A stretch of 64,000 nt of DNA from Falsiroseomonas algicola (GCF_011040385.1 NZ_JAAIKB010000001.1:744001-808000), one strand, 5' to 3'; counted from the first letter of the stretch, positions 18,574 through 27,236 are shown. Numbers and translations: made by a program. The notes: generated by a model from the letters alone, not told the origin.

Positions 18574-19548
18574 TCATTCGGCCGTGGCGCCCGAGGCACG
18601 GACGACGGCGGCCCATTTCGTCACCTCCTGCCCGAGGTAGCTGGCGAAGTCCGCGCGGCTCCGCGCATCCGGCGCGAAGCCCATCGCGTCCAGCCTTCCG
18701 CGCGTCTCGGCGGCCGTCAGCGCCTTGTTGATCTCGGCATTCATGCGGTCGCAGATGGCGGCGGGCGTGCCGTGCGGCGCCATCAGCCCGAACCAGGTCA
18801 GCGCCTCGAAGCCCGGATAGCCCTGCTCCGCCACGGTGGGCACATCCGGCAGCGCGGCATCGCGCCGCAGGCTGGTCACGGCGATCCCGCGCAGCCGGCC
18901 CTCCCGCACCATCGGGAGCGCCGGCGGCAGGCTCGTGCTGCCGATCGGCACCTGCCCGCCCACCACCGCCGTCACCGCCTGCGCCGGGCCGAAGGGCACG
19001 TGCTGCACCTCCACCCGCGCCAGGCTGCGGAACAGCAATTCCATGCCGAGATGCGTCGTGGTGCCGATGCCGGAGGAGCCGTAGTCCAGCCCCCTCGTCC
19101 GCGCTTGCGCGATCAGTTCGCCGAGGCTGCCGACCTGCAGCTTCTCGGGATTGACGGTGATGATGTTGGGCGTGGAGGCCAGCATCGCCACCGGCTCCAG
19201 ATCCGTCAGCGCATCGTAGCCGGCATTGCGGAACAGGGACGGGTTCACGGCATAGGCGACGGAATGCGCCAGGAAGACGCTGCCATCGGGCGGGCTGCGC
19301 CGCACCGCGACGGTCGCGATATTGCCGCCCGCGCCCGGCCGGTTCTCCACCACCACGGGCTGGCCGAGCGCCGGCGTCAGCGCATTCGCCAGCGCCCGGG
19401 CCAGCACATCCGTGCTGGCGCCAGGCGGGAAGGCCACCAGGATGCGTACCGGCTTGTCAGGCCAGGGCGCCTGCGCGAAGGCCGGCACCGTCAGCAGGCC
19501 CGCCGCGGCGCCGAACGCGGCGCGACGGCCCATCATCATGCGCCCCAT
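18574..19548 (-). CDS. TTT (Bug) family solute-binding protein
   Basis: A 324-residue TTT binding protein. The start at 19548 (MGRMMMGRRAAFG) follows GGGGGGAAG at good spacing; a longer form to 19569 lies in a hairpin. A signal peptide ends at VPAFAQ. Family blocks are DKPVRILVAFPPGASTDVLAR (core AFPPGASTD), VVENRPGAGGNIATVAVRR and DYGSSGIGTTTHLG. It lies 86 bases after the FAH-family gene on the same strand, so the likely ligand is a carboxylate metabolised by that hydrolase. This pairing is inference. Confidence 0.88.
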   Translation of the reverse strand: MGRMMMGRRAAFGAAAGLLTVPAFAQAPWPDKPVRILVAFPPGASTDVLARALANALTPALGQPVVVENRPGAGGNIATVAVRRSPPDGSVFLAHSVAYAVNPSLFRNAGYDALTDLEPVAMLASTPNIITVNPEKLQVGSLGELIAQARTRGLDYGSSGIGTTTHLGMELLFRSLARVEVQHVPFGPAQAVTAVVGGQVPIGSTSLPPALPMVREGRLRGIAVTSLRRDAALPDVPTVAEQGYPGFEALTWFGLMAPHGTPAAICDRMNAEINKALTAAETRGRLDAMGFAPDARSRADFASYLGQEVTKWAAVVRASGATAE

Positions 19549-19560
19549 GGTCCCGCTTCC

Positions 19561-19586
19561 CCCCATCATCGTTTTCGTTGATGGGG
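19561..19586 (-). promoter_or_regulatory. Leader hairpin overlapping the TTT gene's Shine-Dalgarno
   Basis: CCCCATCA and TGATGGGG pair perfectly, and an inner CG-TTTT-CG adds two pairs. On the minus strand its distal arm covers four of the G residues of the GGGGGGAAG ribosome site at 19564-19556. It could reduce translation of the binding protein unless melted. Confidence 0.4.
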
Positions 19587-19634
19587 CGAAGCATATCCCC
19601 AGCGCGCGACGCCGGGGAAGGGACTGGCGGTCGC

Positions 19635-20507
19635 TCAGGCGAAGGCGGGGTCGTCCGCGATGGTGTTGCGCAGCACGCCGATGCCCTCGACCTCGATCTC
19701 CACCACCTTGCCCGGCGCCAGGAACAGCGGCGGCTTGCGCGCATAGCCGACGCCGGACGGCGTGCCGGTCGCGATCACGTCGCCCGGCTCCAGCGTCATG
19801 ACCTCGGAGATGATCTCGATCGCGCGGGCGACGGTGAAGATCATGTCGCCCGTCGTGCTGTCCTGCACCGTCTGGCCATCCACGCGCGCGCAGATGCGCA
19901 GCGGCGCCGCGCCCGGCGGCAGCTCATCCGCCGTCACGATCTCCGGCCCGAAGGCGCCCGTCGCGTCGAAGTTCTTGCCCATCGTCCACTGCGTGGACTT
20001 GCGCTGGTAGTCGCGCACGGAGCCGTCGTTGAACAGCGAGTAGCCGGCCACGTAGTCCAGCGCATCCGCCTGCTTCACGCAGCGCGCCCGCTTGCCGATG
20101 ATGATCGCGAGCTCCGCCTCATAGTCCAGCTTGTCGGAGACGCCGGGTCGCAGGATCGGCTGGTCGGGCCCGACCAGGCTGGTCTGCACGCGGAGGAACA
20201 TCGCCGGGTAGTCCGGGATCGGGTTGCCGCCTTCCTTGGCGTGCAGCGCATAGTTCAGCCCGATGCAGGCCACCTTGCCAGGGCGCGGGATCGGCATGCC
20301 GAGCGTGAGGTCCGACCGCTTCCGCCGTGCGGAGGCCGGCGCCGAGGCAGCGGCCGCGGCCAGCTTCGCCAGCCCCTCCGCCCCCAGGCCCACGATCTCC
20401 AGCATGTCGGTGGGGAAACCGGCGAGGTCGCCGACCGGCACCACCTCCTCCCCGATCCGCACCCCCGGCGCGCTGCGCCCATTCTCGATGAAGCTGAGCA
20501 GACGCAT
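19635..20507 (-). CDS. Fumarylacetoacetate hydrolase (FAH) family protein
   Basis: A 290-residue enzyme starting at the ATG at 20507 (MRLLSFIENGRSAPGVRI). The N-terminal subdomain precedes the catalytic FAH fold beginning at CIGLNYALHAKEGG. Metal ligands are in LDYEAELAIIIGK (two Glu) and the downstream Asp of FNDGSVRDYQRK. TPSGVGYARKPPLFLAPGKVVEIEVEGIG (core GTPSGVG) closes the site. Family members hydrolyse or hydrate 2,4-dioxo or 2-oxo acids such as acylpyruvates. It heads an apparent operon with the downstream TTT binding protein. Three CGACARAAA-type repeats upstream may bind a regulator. Confidence 0.9.
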   Translation of the reverse strand: MRLLSFIENGRSAPGVRIGEEVVPVGDLAGFPTDMLEIVGLGAEGLAKLAAAAASAPASARRKRSDLTLGMPIPRPGKVACIGLNYALHAKEGGNPIPDYPAMFLRVQTSLVGPDQPILRPGVSDKLDYEAELAIIIGKRARCVKQADALDYVAGYSLFNDGSVRDYQRKSTQWTMGKNFDATGAFGPEIVTADELPPGAAPLRICARVDGQTVQDSTTGDMIFTVARAIEIISEVMTLEPGDVIATGTPSGVGYARKPPLFLAPGKVVEIEVEGIGVLRNTIADDPAFA

Positions 20508-20533
20508 GCGACGATTCCCTGCCGTGGTTCGGG

Positions 20534-20571
20534 CGACAAAAATGCTCCGACAGAAAAAATATCGACAAAAA
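20534..20571. promoter_or_regulatory. Three direct repeats CGACARAAA in a divergent promoter
   Basis: CGACAAAAA (20534), CGACAGAAA (20548) and CGACAAAAA (20563) are spaced 14 and 15 bases apart in an AT-rich island between the FAH gene and the divergent fecR-like gene. The spacing and conservation suggest an operator or activator site; the regulator is unknown. Confidence 0.45.
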
Positions 20572-20656
20572 CCGGCCCCGGCAAGCCATGGCACCACCGC
20601 TGGCCCACCCGCCCCTTCCGCGCGATAGTCCCAGCCCCGCAACGGCAAGGCGCCCC

Positions 20657-21271
20657 ATGACGCAGACCCTGTTAGGCCGACGCGGCCTTTCCGCCGCCGC
20701 CCTGCTGCTCGGCGCCGCCGGCCCGGCCCCGCGCCGGATCGGGGAGGCGGTGGAGGTCACCGGCACCGCACGCGCGGAGCGCCCCGGCGCCACCCGCCCC
20801 CTCGCCCCCGCCGCCCCGCTCGGCGAGGGCGACACGCTGGTCACCGGCGCCGACTCCCGCCTGCTGGCTCGCCTCGCCGGCGACATCGAACTCCGCCTCG
20901 GCGCCCTGGCACGCCTGCTGCTGGACAGCGTGCCCGCCACCCCGCGGGACGGGGCCGGCACGGTGCTGCGCCGCGCCGCCGGCGCGCTCTGGTTCAGCCG
21001 CCCCGAGACCGCCCCCCGCGCCCCCGTCGCCATCGTCTCCCCCGCCGCGCTGATCGGCGTCCGCGGCACCGCCTTCTGGGCGGGCGAGATCGACGGCCGC
21101 TTCTCCGTCCTCGTCGAGCGGGGCGAGGCCGCGGTCTCCGCGGGCGGGCGGCTTGTCACGCTCGGTCCCGGCTTCGGCACCGATATCGAGGGCGGCGTGC
21201 CGGAGGATCCGCAGCGCTGGGCCCCCGCGCGGATCGCGCGCGCCCTCGCCATGGTGGGCCTGCCGCGCTGA
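20657..21271 (+). CDS. FecR-domain protein, exported
   Basis: A 204-residue protein starting at the ATG at 20657. A signal-like segment (GRRGLSAAALLLGAAG) precedes a FecR domain (IGEAVEVTGTARAERPG, then PLGEGDTLVTGADSRLLARLAGDIELRLG). VAIVSPAALIGVRGTAFWAGEIDG is the characteristic T-P-x-A-x-x-x-V-R-G-T block in altered form. Proteins of this type are periplasmic ligand or polymer binding modules and often sit beside CHASE2 cyclases. Its stop codon overlaps the likely start of the cyclase by 4 bases, so it may act as an upstream sensing partner. Confidence 0.82.
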   Translation: MTQTLLGRRGLSAAALLLGAAGPAPRRIGEAVEVTGTARAERPGATRPLAPAAPLGEGDTLVTGADSRLLARLAGDIELRLGALARLLLDSVPATPRDGAGTVLRRAAGALWFSRPETAPRAPVAIVSPAALIGVRGTAFWAGEIDGRFSVLVERGEAAVSAGGRLVTLGPGFGTDIEGGVPEDPQRWAPARIARALAMVGLPR

Positions 21272-23346
21272 GCCCCTTCCGCTGGGGCCTCGCCGCCGCT
21301 TCGCTGCTGCTCGGCCTCCGCCTGCTGCTGCCGGGGCCCGCGGGCCAGGCGCGCGATGCCGCGCTCGACACGCTGCTCGCCGCCTGGCCCCGCCCCGGCC
21401 CCACGCCCCCCGTGCTGATGGTGGCGATCGACCGGGAGAGCCTGGCCAGCCTCGGCCCCTGGCCCTGGCCGCGGGACCGCATCGCCGCCATCCTGGACCG
21501 GCTGGCCGAGGCCGCCCCCGCCGCCATCGCCACCGACATCCTCTTCGAGGCGCCCGACCGCGCCGCCCCCGCCGTGCTCGCCCGCCGCCTGGCCGACGCG
21601 CTCCCGCCCGACGAGTCCGCCGCGCTCCGCCTCCGCGCCGCGCGGCTGCCGGACCACGATTCGACCCTCGCCATCTCCCTCGCCGCCGCCCCCGTCGCGC
21701 TCGGCTTCCTGCTGGCGCCGGAGCCGACGCCGCCACCCGCTTCCCCCGGCGGCTTCGCGGTGCTCGGCAGCCCCGCGGCGCTGACGCCGCTCGCCGCCCC
21801 CGGCGCCGCCATTGCCCTGCCCGCCCTGGTCGCCGCCGCCGCCGGCCATGGCGCGGCCTCGCTGGAGGGCGGCCGCGTCCGCGCCGTGCCGCTGGTGGTC
21901 CGCGTCGGCGACGAACTCCGTCCCGGCCTGGTGCTGGAGGCGCTGCGCCTGGCGCTCGGCGGTTCCTCCCCCCTGCTGGACGCCGCCGGCCCCGCGATCC
22001 GCCTGCCGCAGGTGGTGCTGCCGCTGGATGAGGGCCTGTCCATCCGCCTGCACCCCGGCGCTCCTTTGCCGACCGTCTCCGCCGCCGCGCTGCTGGCGGG
22101 GGAGGTCCCTTCCGCCGCCATCCAGGGCCACATCGTGCTGCTGGGCGGCACCGCGCCCGAACTCGGCGCGCTGCGGGAAGCCGGCTTCGCCCCGCTCGTC
22201 CCGGGCATCCGGTTGCAGGCGGAGGCGCTGGCCCAGGCCATGACGCTCTGGCTGCCCCGCCGCCCCGCCTGGCTGGACAGCGCGGAGATCGCCGCCGCCG
22301 CGGCGCTCAGCCTGCTGGGCGCCGCGGCCGGGGCGGTGCTGCCGCCCCTCGCGCTGGCGGGCTTCGCCGTCGCGGCACTCTTCGCCGTGCCGGTCGGCGT
22401 GCTGGCGCTGCTCTCGGCCACCATGCTGCTGGCAGACCCGCTGCTGCCGCTGGCCGCGCTGCTGGCCCCTGCCGCCATCGCCGCCCTCGCCGCCTTCATC
22501 GCCACCCGCGCCAGCCGCGCGCGGCTGGTGGCGCGCTTCGCGCAGTCCCTGCCGCCCGCGCTGGTGGCGCGCATCGCGCGAGAGCCGGGCCTGGTGCGGA
22601 TCGGCGGCGAGGCGCGGCGCATGAGCTTTGTCTTCACCGACATCGCGGGCTTCACCACGCTGGTGGAGCGCAGCGGCCCCGCCGCGCTGATCGGGATGCT
22701 CGACGCCTATATCGCCGGCGCGGCCGAGATCATCGCCCGCCATGGCGGGACGCTCGACAAGGTGGTGGGGGATGCGCTGCACGTCATGTTCGGCGCGCCG
22801 CTCGACCAGCCCGGCCATGAGCGACACGCCGTGGCCTGTGGCATCGCGCTGGCCGAATACGGCCAGGACTTCGCCCGTCGCCACGCGGCCGAGGGCTTCG
22901 GCATCACGAGGGTCGGCATCGCGACCGGCGTCGCGATCGTCGGCGATGTCGGCGGCGGGCGGGTGCTGGACTACACCGCCCATGGCGATGCGGTGAACCT
23001 GGCCGCGCGCCTCGAACAGGCCAACAAGATCTTCGGCACAACGGTGCTGCTGGATGGCGAGACGGCCGCCGCGCAATCCGGGGAGGGCTTTCGCTGCCTC
23101 GGCCGCCTCGCCGCCCGCGGCCGCAGCGCCGCCGTCGATGTCTATGCGCCCTGGGATGCGCCGCAGGAGGCGCGCACCGCCTGGGACGAAGGCCTGGCCG
23201 CGCTGCTGGCCGAGGATGCCGACGCCGCCCGCGCCGCCTTCACCCGCGTCGCCGCACTGCTGCCGGAGGACGCGCCGACGCTGTTCCAACTGGACCGCCT
23301 GAATCGCGGATTTTCGTCAATCTCGGTGGACCAGCGCGGCGGCTGA
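21268..23346 (+). CDS. CHASE2-domain adenylate cyclase, class III
   Basis: A membrane sensor making cyclic AMP. The order is an N-terminal membrane helix (FRWGLAAASLLLGLRLLL), an extracytoplasmic CHASE2 domain beginning ARDAALDTLLAAW and VLMVAIDRESLASLGPWPWPR, three membrane helices, and a cyclase domain. The cyclase has both metal Asp (FVFTDIAGFT, KVVGDALHV), the adenine-specifying Lys in LDKVVGD, and the transition-state Asn/Arg in GDAVNLAARLE, so it should be active. No ATG/GTG/TTG start precedes the first helix. The only plausible start is CTG at 21268, overlapping the fecR-like stop (CTGA). Starts at GTG 21406 or ATG 21412 would cut off the first helix and the CHASE2 beginning. Confidence 0.85.
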   Translation: MSPFRWGLAAASLLLGLRLLLPGPAGQARDAALDTLLAAWPRPGPTPPVLMVAIDRESLASLGPWPWPRDRIAAILDRLAEAAPAAIATDILFEAPDRAAPAVLARRLADALPPDESAALRLRAARLPDHDSTLAISLAAAPVALGFLLAPEPTPPPASPGGFAVLGSPAALTPLAAPGAAIALPALVAAAAGHGAASLEGGRVRAVPLVVRVGDELRPGLVLEALRLALGGSSPLLDAAGPAIRLPQVVLPLDEGLSIRLHPGAPLPTVSAAALLAGEVPSAAIQGHIVLLGGTAPELGALREAGFAPLVPGIRLQAEALAQAMTLWLPRRPAWLDSAEIAAAAALSLLGAAAGAVLPPLALAGFAVAALFAVPVGVLALLSATMLLADPLLPLAALLAPAAIAALAAFIATRASRARLVARFAQSLPPALVARIAREPGLVRIGGEARRMSFVFTDIAGFTTLVERSGPAALIGMLDAYIAGAAEIIARHGGTLDKVVGDALHVMFGAPLDQPGHERHAVACGIALAEYGQDFARRHAAEGFGITRVGIATGVAIVGDVGGGRVLDYTAHGDAVNLAARLEQANKIFGTTVLLDGETAAAQSGEGFRCLGRLAARGRSAAVDVYAPWDAPQEARTAWDEGLAALLAEDADAARAAFTRVAALLPEDAPTLFQLDRLNRGFSSISVDQRGG

Positions 23347-23348
23347 CG

Positions 23349-24314
23349 TCAGTCCAGCGGGATGTTGAACCCCCGGATCACCCCCCGATACTGCGCCACC
23401 GTCTCCTCCATCAGCCGCCCCAGCGCCTCCGGCGAGGACGAGACCGCCCCCGCCCCTGTCCCCTCCACCGCCGCCCGGTATTCCGGGCTCGCTACCGCCT
23501 CCACCACCAGCCGGTTCACCGTGGCCACCACCGGCGCCGGGATGCCGCTGGCCCCGCAGACGCCGAGCCAGCCCTGCGCCACCAGGTCGATCCCCTGTTC
23601 CCGCAAGGTCGGCACGTCAGGCGCCACCGGGAGCCGTTCGGGGCTGGTCATCCCGATCGCCCTCACCTGCCCGGCCTGCGCCAGCGGCATGGTGTTCACC
23701 AGAGGCCCCACGAACAACTGCAACCGCCCCGCGATGAGGTCCTGCAGCACCGGCGGCGTGCCGCGATAGGGCACCTCCACCATCCGCGCGCCCACCAGCC
23801 CCTCGAAGATCCGCGCCACGAGATTCGGCATGGAGGCCCCGCCGACATGCCCGAAGGCCACCGCCTCCGGCCGCGCCGCCGCCAGCGCCGCGAAGTCACG
23901 CGCATCCCGCGCGGGCAGGCTGTTCGGCACGACCAGCGCGTAATAGGCCCGCGTGATCTGGGAGATCGGCGCGAGGTCCGACAGCGGATAGGGCCGCGCG
24001 GTGCCGAGCGTGTTGAGCGCGTCGATATAGGTGCAGACCAGCAGCGTGTGCCCGTCCCTCGGCTGGGACATGACATGATCCAGCGCGATGCGGCCGCCGG
24101 CGCCGGTGCGGTTCTCGACCACCACGGGCTGCGGGAGGCGGGCGCGGAGTTGCTCGGCAATGATGCGGGCGGGGATGTCCGTGGGGCCACCGGCGGGGAA
24201 GCCGACGAGGAGGCGGACGGGGCGCGTCGGCCATTCCTGTGCCGCCGCCTGCCCCGCCCCCGCGGACAGCATCGCCACGCCCAGCGCCAGGCCGCGCAGC
24301 ATGTTCGGCATCAT
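23349..24314 (-). CDS. TTT (Bug) family solute-binding protein
   Basis: A 321-residue binding protein with a signal peptide ending GQAAAQ. Family text: TRPVRLLVGFPAGGPTDIPAR (core GFPAGGPTD), VVENRTGAGGRIALDHV and VEVPYRGTPPVLQDLIAG. The ligand is unknown. It is monocistronic by appearance: the sulfite-oxidase pair upstream is separated by 70 bases with a terminator-like hairpin, and it ends 2 bases from the convergent cyclase gene. Confidence 0.88.
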   Translation of the reverse strand: MMPNMLRGLALGVAMLSAGAGQAAAQEWPTRPVRLLVGFPAGGPTDIPARIIAEQLRARLPQPVVVENRTGAGGRIALDHVMSQPRDGHTLLVCTYIDALNTLGTARPYPLSDLAPISQITRAYYALVVPNSLPARDARDFAALAAARPEAVAFGHVGGASMPNLVARIFEGLVGARMVEVPYRGTPPVLQDLIAGRLQLFVGPLVNTMPLAQAGQVRAIGMTSPERLPVAPDVPTLREQGIDLVAQGWLGVCGASGIPAPVVATVNRLVVEAVASPEYRAAVEGTGAGAVSSSPEALGRLMEETVAQYRGVIRGFNIPLD

Positions 24315-24333
24315 GGCCGTATCCCCCCTCGTT

Positions 24334-24354
24334 CCGGGGGCAGCATCCCCCCGG
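24334..24354 (-). terminator. GC-rich hairpin after the sulfite-oxidase pair
   Basis: CCGGGGG and CCCCCGG form a perfect 7-base-pair stem with a 7-base loop in the 70-base gap between the cytochrome gene and the TTT gene. No T-tract is visible, so termination would be weak or Rho-assisted. Confidence 0.4.
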
Positions 24355-24384
24355 CCGCCCGCGGCGACAAGGCGCGCAGCCGCC

Positions 24385-24732
24385 TCAATTCAGGAACGGG
24401 TTGCGCCCCCGCTGTGGCGCCTGGGCCGGCCCGAAATGCTGCGCGAGATAATCGACGATCAGGACACGGAACTCCCCTTCCAGCGGGTTCATCCCGTGCC
24501 GTTCCGTCATCCAGTCCATCAGCCCGTCCCACTGCCGCCGCGTGAAGCGGCTGCGGCGGATCAGTGCCGTGTCGTGGCAGACGGTGCAGTAGCCGAAGGT
24601 CTCCGACCGCCCCTCACCCTCCGGCAGGATCGTCTCTTCCTCCGGCGCCCGTTCCGTGGCGGACACCGGCTGCGCGCCGGCCGGGGTCGCCAGCAGCGCG
24701 CAGGCCAGCAGGCAAGCAAGGCGCCCCTTCAT
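24385..24732 (-). CDS. Small c-type cytochrome, partner of the sulfite-oxidase family enzyme
   Basis: A 115-residue exported protein: signal peptide to about residue 20 (LLATPAGAQ), then a single heme-attachment motif CTVCH at about residues 49-53. The downstream helix RRQWDGLMDWMTERHGM supplies candidate axial Met ligands. Its start overlaps the stop of the molybdoenzyme gene (ATGA), so the two are produced together. It probably takes electrons from the Mo centre and passes them to the respiratory chain, as in SorAB-type sulfite dehydrogenases. Confidence 0.85.
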   Translation of the reverse strand: MKGRLACLLACALLATPAGAQPVSATERAPEEETILPEGEGRSETFGYCTVCHDTALIRRSRFTRRQWDGLMDWMTERHGMNPLEGEFRVLIVDYLAQHFGPAQAPQRGRNPFLN

Positions 24733-26048
24733 GCGCCGACCAGGATGGCGATGCGGCTGATGGGATTCGCCCCGTAGCCCTGCGGGTTCCAGTTGGCGGC
24801 GAGGTGAGGCTGCATGCGGCCTCGGCTGTCCGTCGCGCGGTACCAGACCTCGTAGTAGCCATCCGCCGGCAGCGCCACGCGCCCGGTCCAGCGCTGCCAG
24901 GCATGGCGGTTGGCGGGCGCCGCCACCTGCATCTCCGTCCAGGTCGCGCCGAAATCGACGCTGGCATGGACGGCGCGCACGGTGTCGTCCCCGGCCCAGG
25001 CCGCGCCGCGCAGGTCGAGCGTCCGGGTGCCGGCGGCAAGCCTGGTGCCATGGGCGTGGCTGCTCAGGATGGATCGCACCGGCATGCTCTCCATCTCAGC
25101 GAAGTCGCGGCCATTGTTCTCGCTGCCGGGAACGATCGGCCGGACCGGGATGCGATAGCTCGTGCCACCCATGCCCTGGCCCGTATGGGGCTTGTCGAGC
25201 AGCGTGATGCGCGTGAACCACTTCTGGCTGAGGCTGCCCGGCCAGCCCGGCACCAGCAGCCGCGCCGGCGCGCCATGCACCTGCGGGATGGCCGCGCCGT
25301 TCATGCGGAAGGCGATCAGCGTATCCTCGTCCATCGCCTTCGCCAGCCGCATGCCGCGGCTGATGGCGGCGCGGTCGGTGGCGCCGGAGAGGTGCGGGTC
25401 CGCGCCGAAATGCCCGGTATGGCTGGCGGAGGGCTTCACCCCCGCCGCCGCCAGCACGTCCCGCAGCCGCACCCCCGTCCATTCCGCGTTGCTGATGGCG
25501 CCGTTGCCCCATTGGTTGCCCCGGGTCTGCGGCTGGAAGTGGCTGCGGCCATTGCCGCCGCATTCCATCTGCAACTGCCGCGTCACCACCGGGAAACGGC
25601 TTTCCAGCTCGCCCAGGGTGAGTTCGAGGGGCGTGTTCACCTCGCCATCGATGCGGATCTTCCACCCGCGGGGATCGCCGGCCACGGGATCCGGCACCTG
25701 GCCGTTGTTGCGGATGAAGAACTTGTCCGCGGGCGTCACCGCGTCATCCAGCAGGTGCTCGGGCGTCTCCGCGTTGAGCGGCCGCTCACCCTGGATGATG
25801 AGGGGCGCCTTGCCCTCCATGCGCAGGAATTGCGGCGCGTCCTGCGCCGCGGCGGGGCGCGTGAGGAGCGCGGGCGCGACGCCCGCCGGCAGGTGGCCGC
25901 CGAAGGGGATGGCGGCGCCGACCGCGCCGCCCATGGCCGCGAGCGCAGCCCCCTTCAGCGCGCCGCGCCGGCCGAAGGCGAGAGCGTCGGCGCGCTCGGG
26001 ATCGTCGCGATAGAGCTCCTCGACGGAGCGTTCGGGCTTCCGTGCCAT
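24729..26048 (-). CDS. Sulfite oxidase family molybdopterin enzyme (SorA/SoxC-like)
   Basis: A 439-residue protein starting at the ATG at 26048 behind AGGAGG (14 bases upstream); a 12-residue longer start was rejected. A Tat signal is present (FGRRGALKGAALAAMGG). The Mo-ligand Cys163 lies in QMECGGNGRS, and the pterin-binding HGAPARLLVPGWPG and the C-terminal dimerisation domain (VRAVHASVDFGATW) follow. The family oxidises sulfite, or sulfur bound in the Sox cycle, in the periplasm. A dedicated cytochrome follows immediately; no other sox genes are present, so direct sulfite oxidation is more likely. Substrate is not proven. Confidence 0.9.
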   Translation of the reverse strand: MARKPERSVEELYRDDPERADALAFGRRGALKGAALAAMGGAVGAAIPFGGHLPAGVAPALLTRPAAAQDAPQFLRMEGKAPLIIQGERPLNAETPEHLLDDAVTPADKFFIRNNGQVPDPVAGDPRGWKIRIDGEVNTPLELTLGELESRFPVVTRQLQMECGGNGRSHFQPQTRGNQWGNGAISNAEWTGVRLRDVLAAAGVKPSASHTGHFGADPHLSGATDRAAISRGMRLAKAMDEDTLIAFRMNGAAIPQVHGAPARLLVPGWPGSLSQKWFTRITLLDKPHTGQGMGGTSYRIPVRPIVPGSENNGRDFAEMESMPVRSILSSHAHGTRLAAGTRTLDLRGAAWAGDDTVRAVHASVDFGATWTEMQVAAPANRHAWQRWTGRVALPADGYYEVWYRATDSRGRMQPHLAANWNPQGYGANPISRIAILVGA

Positions 26049-26114
26049 GGCCTGTTTCCTCCTGTGTTGCAGGGAGAAAGCCATGGCACGGGACCAGCCC
26101 GCAAGGCGGTAATT

Positions 26115-27062
26115 CTACTCCGCGGCCAGCGGCATCGCCTGGCCCGGCAGTCGCCAGCCATATTCCGCATCGAGGCCGAGCGCCTTCACGATCGCGACAC
26201 CCCGCGCCAGGTGGTCCGGCTTGAGGCCCGTCAGCGGCCGCCGCAGGTCGCCCGCCGGCAGCCCCACCGCCTTCATCAGGGACTTCACCGCCACCGGGTT
26301 GATGGCGCTGTAGGTGAAGTGCAGCAGCGGCAGCAGGCGGAGATAGGTCTCCCGGAACACCACGGACTGCTCCGGCGTCGTCCAGGGCGTGGAGAGCCGA
26401 GCCATGCCGGCCGGGTCGATGTTGCCCGTCATGTTCGCCGTCCCATGCCCGCCAAGCGACATGGTCGGCACGACGAGTCCCAGGTTGGGGCTGTCGCAGC
26501 ACATGATCGTCGCGTCGGGCTGCGCGGCGCAGACCTGCGCCACCTGGCCGACGCGCGTCGTGCTTTCCTTCAGCACCACGATGTTCGGGTGCTTCATGAG
26601 GCGCAGCAGGTGGTCCCAATGCAGGTCGGACTTCACCCGCGGCGGGTTGTTGTAGATGCCGATGGGCAGTTCGACCGCATCGGCGCATTCCGCGAAGAAG
26701 GCCTCGATGTCGTCCTCGGGGGCGCAGATATAGGCGGGTGCCGCCAGGATCGCGCCATCGGCGCCGGCGGCCTTGGCGTGCTTGAGGTAGGCGATGGTGG
26801 CGGCCGTGCTGGTGCCCGTGCAGCCATAGAACATCTTCATGCCGCCCACCTTCATGGCGGCGGTCTTCTCGACGATCTCCCGCCGCTCATCCGGCGTCAG
26901 CATGGAGACCTCGCCCGTCGAGCCCATGATCAGCACGGCGGAGGTGCCGGACTTCGCATGCCAGTCGATCAGCGTTCGGAAGCCGCCGAAATCGACGCTG
27001 CCATCGGCGTTGAAGGGGGTGATGAGGGCGACGAAGGATCCCTCGATCCGCATCTTGGCCAT
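26115..27062 (-). CDS. DapA-family (dihydrodipicolinate synthase-like) aldolase/lyase
   Basis: A 315-residue class I aldolase of the NAL/DapA family. The Schiff-base Lys165 is in IVVLKESTTR, the catalytic Tyr137 in IGIYNNPPRV, and the GSTGE motif is at residues about 47-51 (MGSTGEVSML). The family condenses or cleaves pyruvate-containing substrates (lysine biosynthesis, sialic acid, 2-keto-3-deoxy sugars and others). Because the genome needs only one biosynthetic DapA and this gene is beside catabolic and TTT genes, a catabolic aldolase is plausible, though lysine synthesis cannot be excluded. It is 66 bases upstream of the sulfite-oxidase gene on the same strand. Confidence 0.85.
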   Translation of the reverse strand: MAKMRIEGSFVALITPFNADGSVDFGGFRTLIDWHAKSGTSAVLIMGSTGEVSMLTPDERREIVEKTAAMKVGGMKMFYGCTGTSTAATIAYLKHAKAAGADGAILAAPAYICAPEDDIEAFFAECADAVELPIGIYNNPPRVKSDLHWDHLLRLMKHPNIVVLKESTTRVGQVAQVCAAQPDATIMCCDSPNLGLVVPTMSLGGHGTANMTGNIDPAGMARLSTPWTTPEQSVVFRETYLRLLPLLHFTYSAINPVAVKSLMKAVGLPAGDLRRPLTGLKPDHLARGVAIVKALGLDAEYGWRLPGQAMPLAAE

Positions 27063-27218
27063 GGGCGCACCTGCAAGGTTGGGGACCGAACGCTAGCAAC
27101 TCGGCGCATGCCTGGGTAGGCGGTCGAAATCACTGGCAGCGGAAGCGATGTTCCTTGTATGTTTCGTCCGCCGCCGCCCGACCCGCGCCCCGCACCCCGC
27201 GAAATCGGTGCTAAACGC

Positions 27219-27236
27219 GCATAATCGGCATAAGCG
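27219..27236 (+). promoter_or_regulatory. Tandem 9-base direct repeat in the promoter region of a TTT operon
   Basis: GCATAATCG is followed directly by GCATAAGCG (8 of 9 identical), flanked by GCTAA and TTAGC, which can pair around it. It sits in the AT-richer part of the 278-base divergent gap between the DapA-like gene and the TTT operon, about 105 bases before the latter's start. A promoter or regulator site is plausible. Confidence 0.35.

Noticed and set aside
20119-23289. Very long open frame on the minus strand opposite fecR and the cyclase
   Set aside because: It is composed of Gly/Arg/Gln-rich low-complexity text with no domain; the plus-strand frames carry clear FecR, CHASE2 and cyclase motifs. 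Such shadows arise from third-position GC bias.
24564-27119. Long plus-strand frame opposite the sulfite-oxidase and DapA-like genes
   Set aside because: It crosses several real genes and has no recognisable domain.
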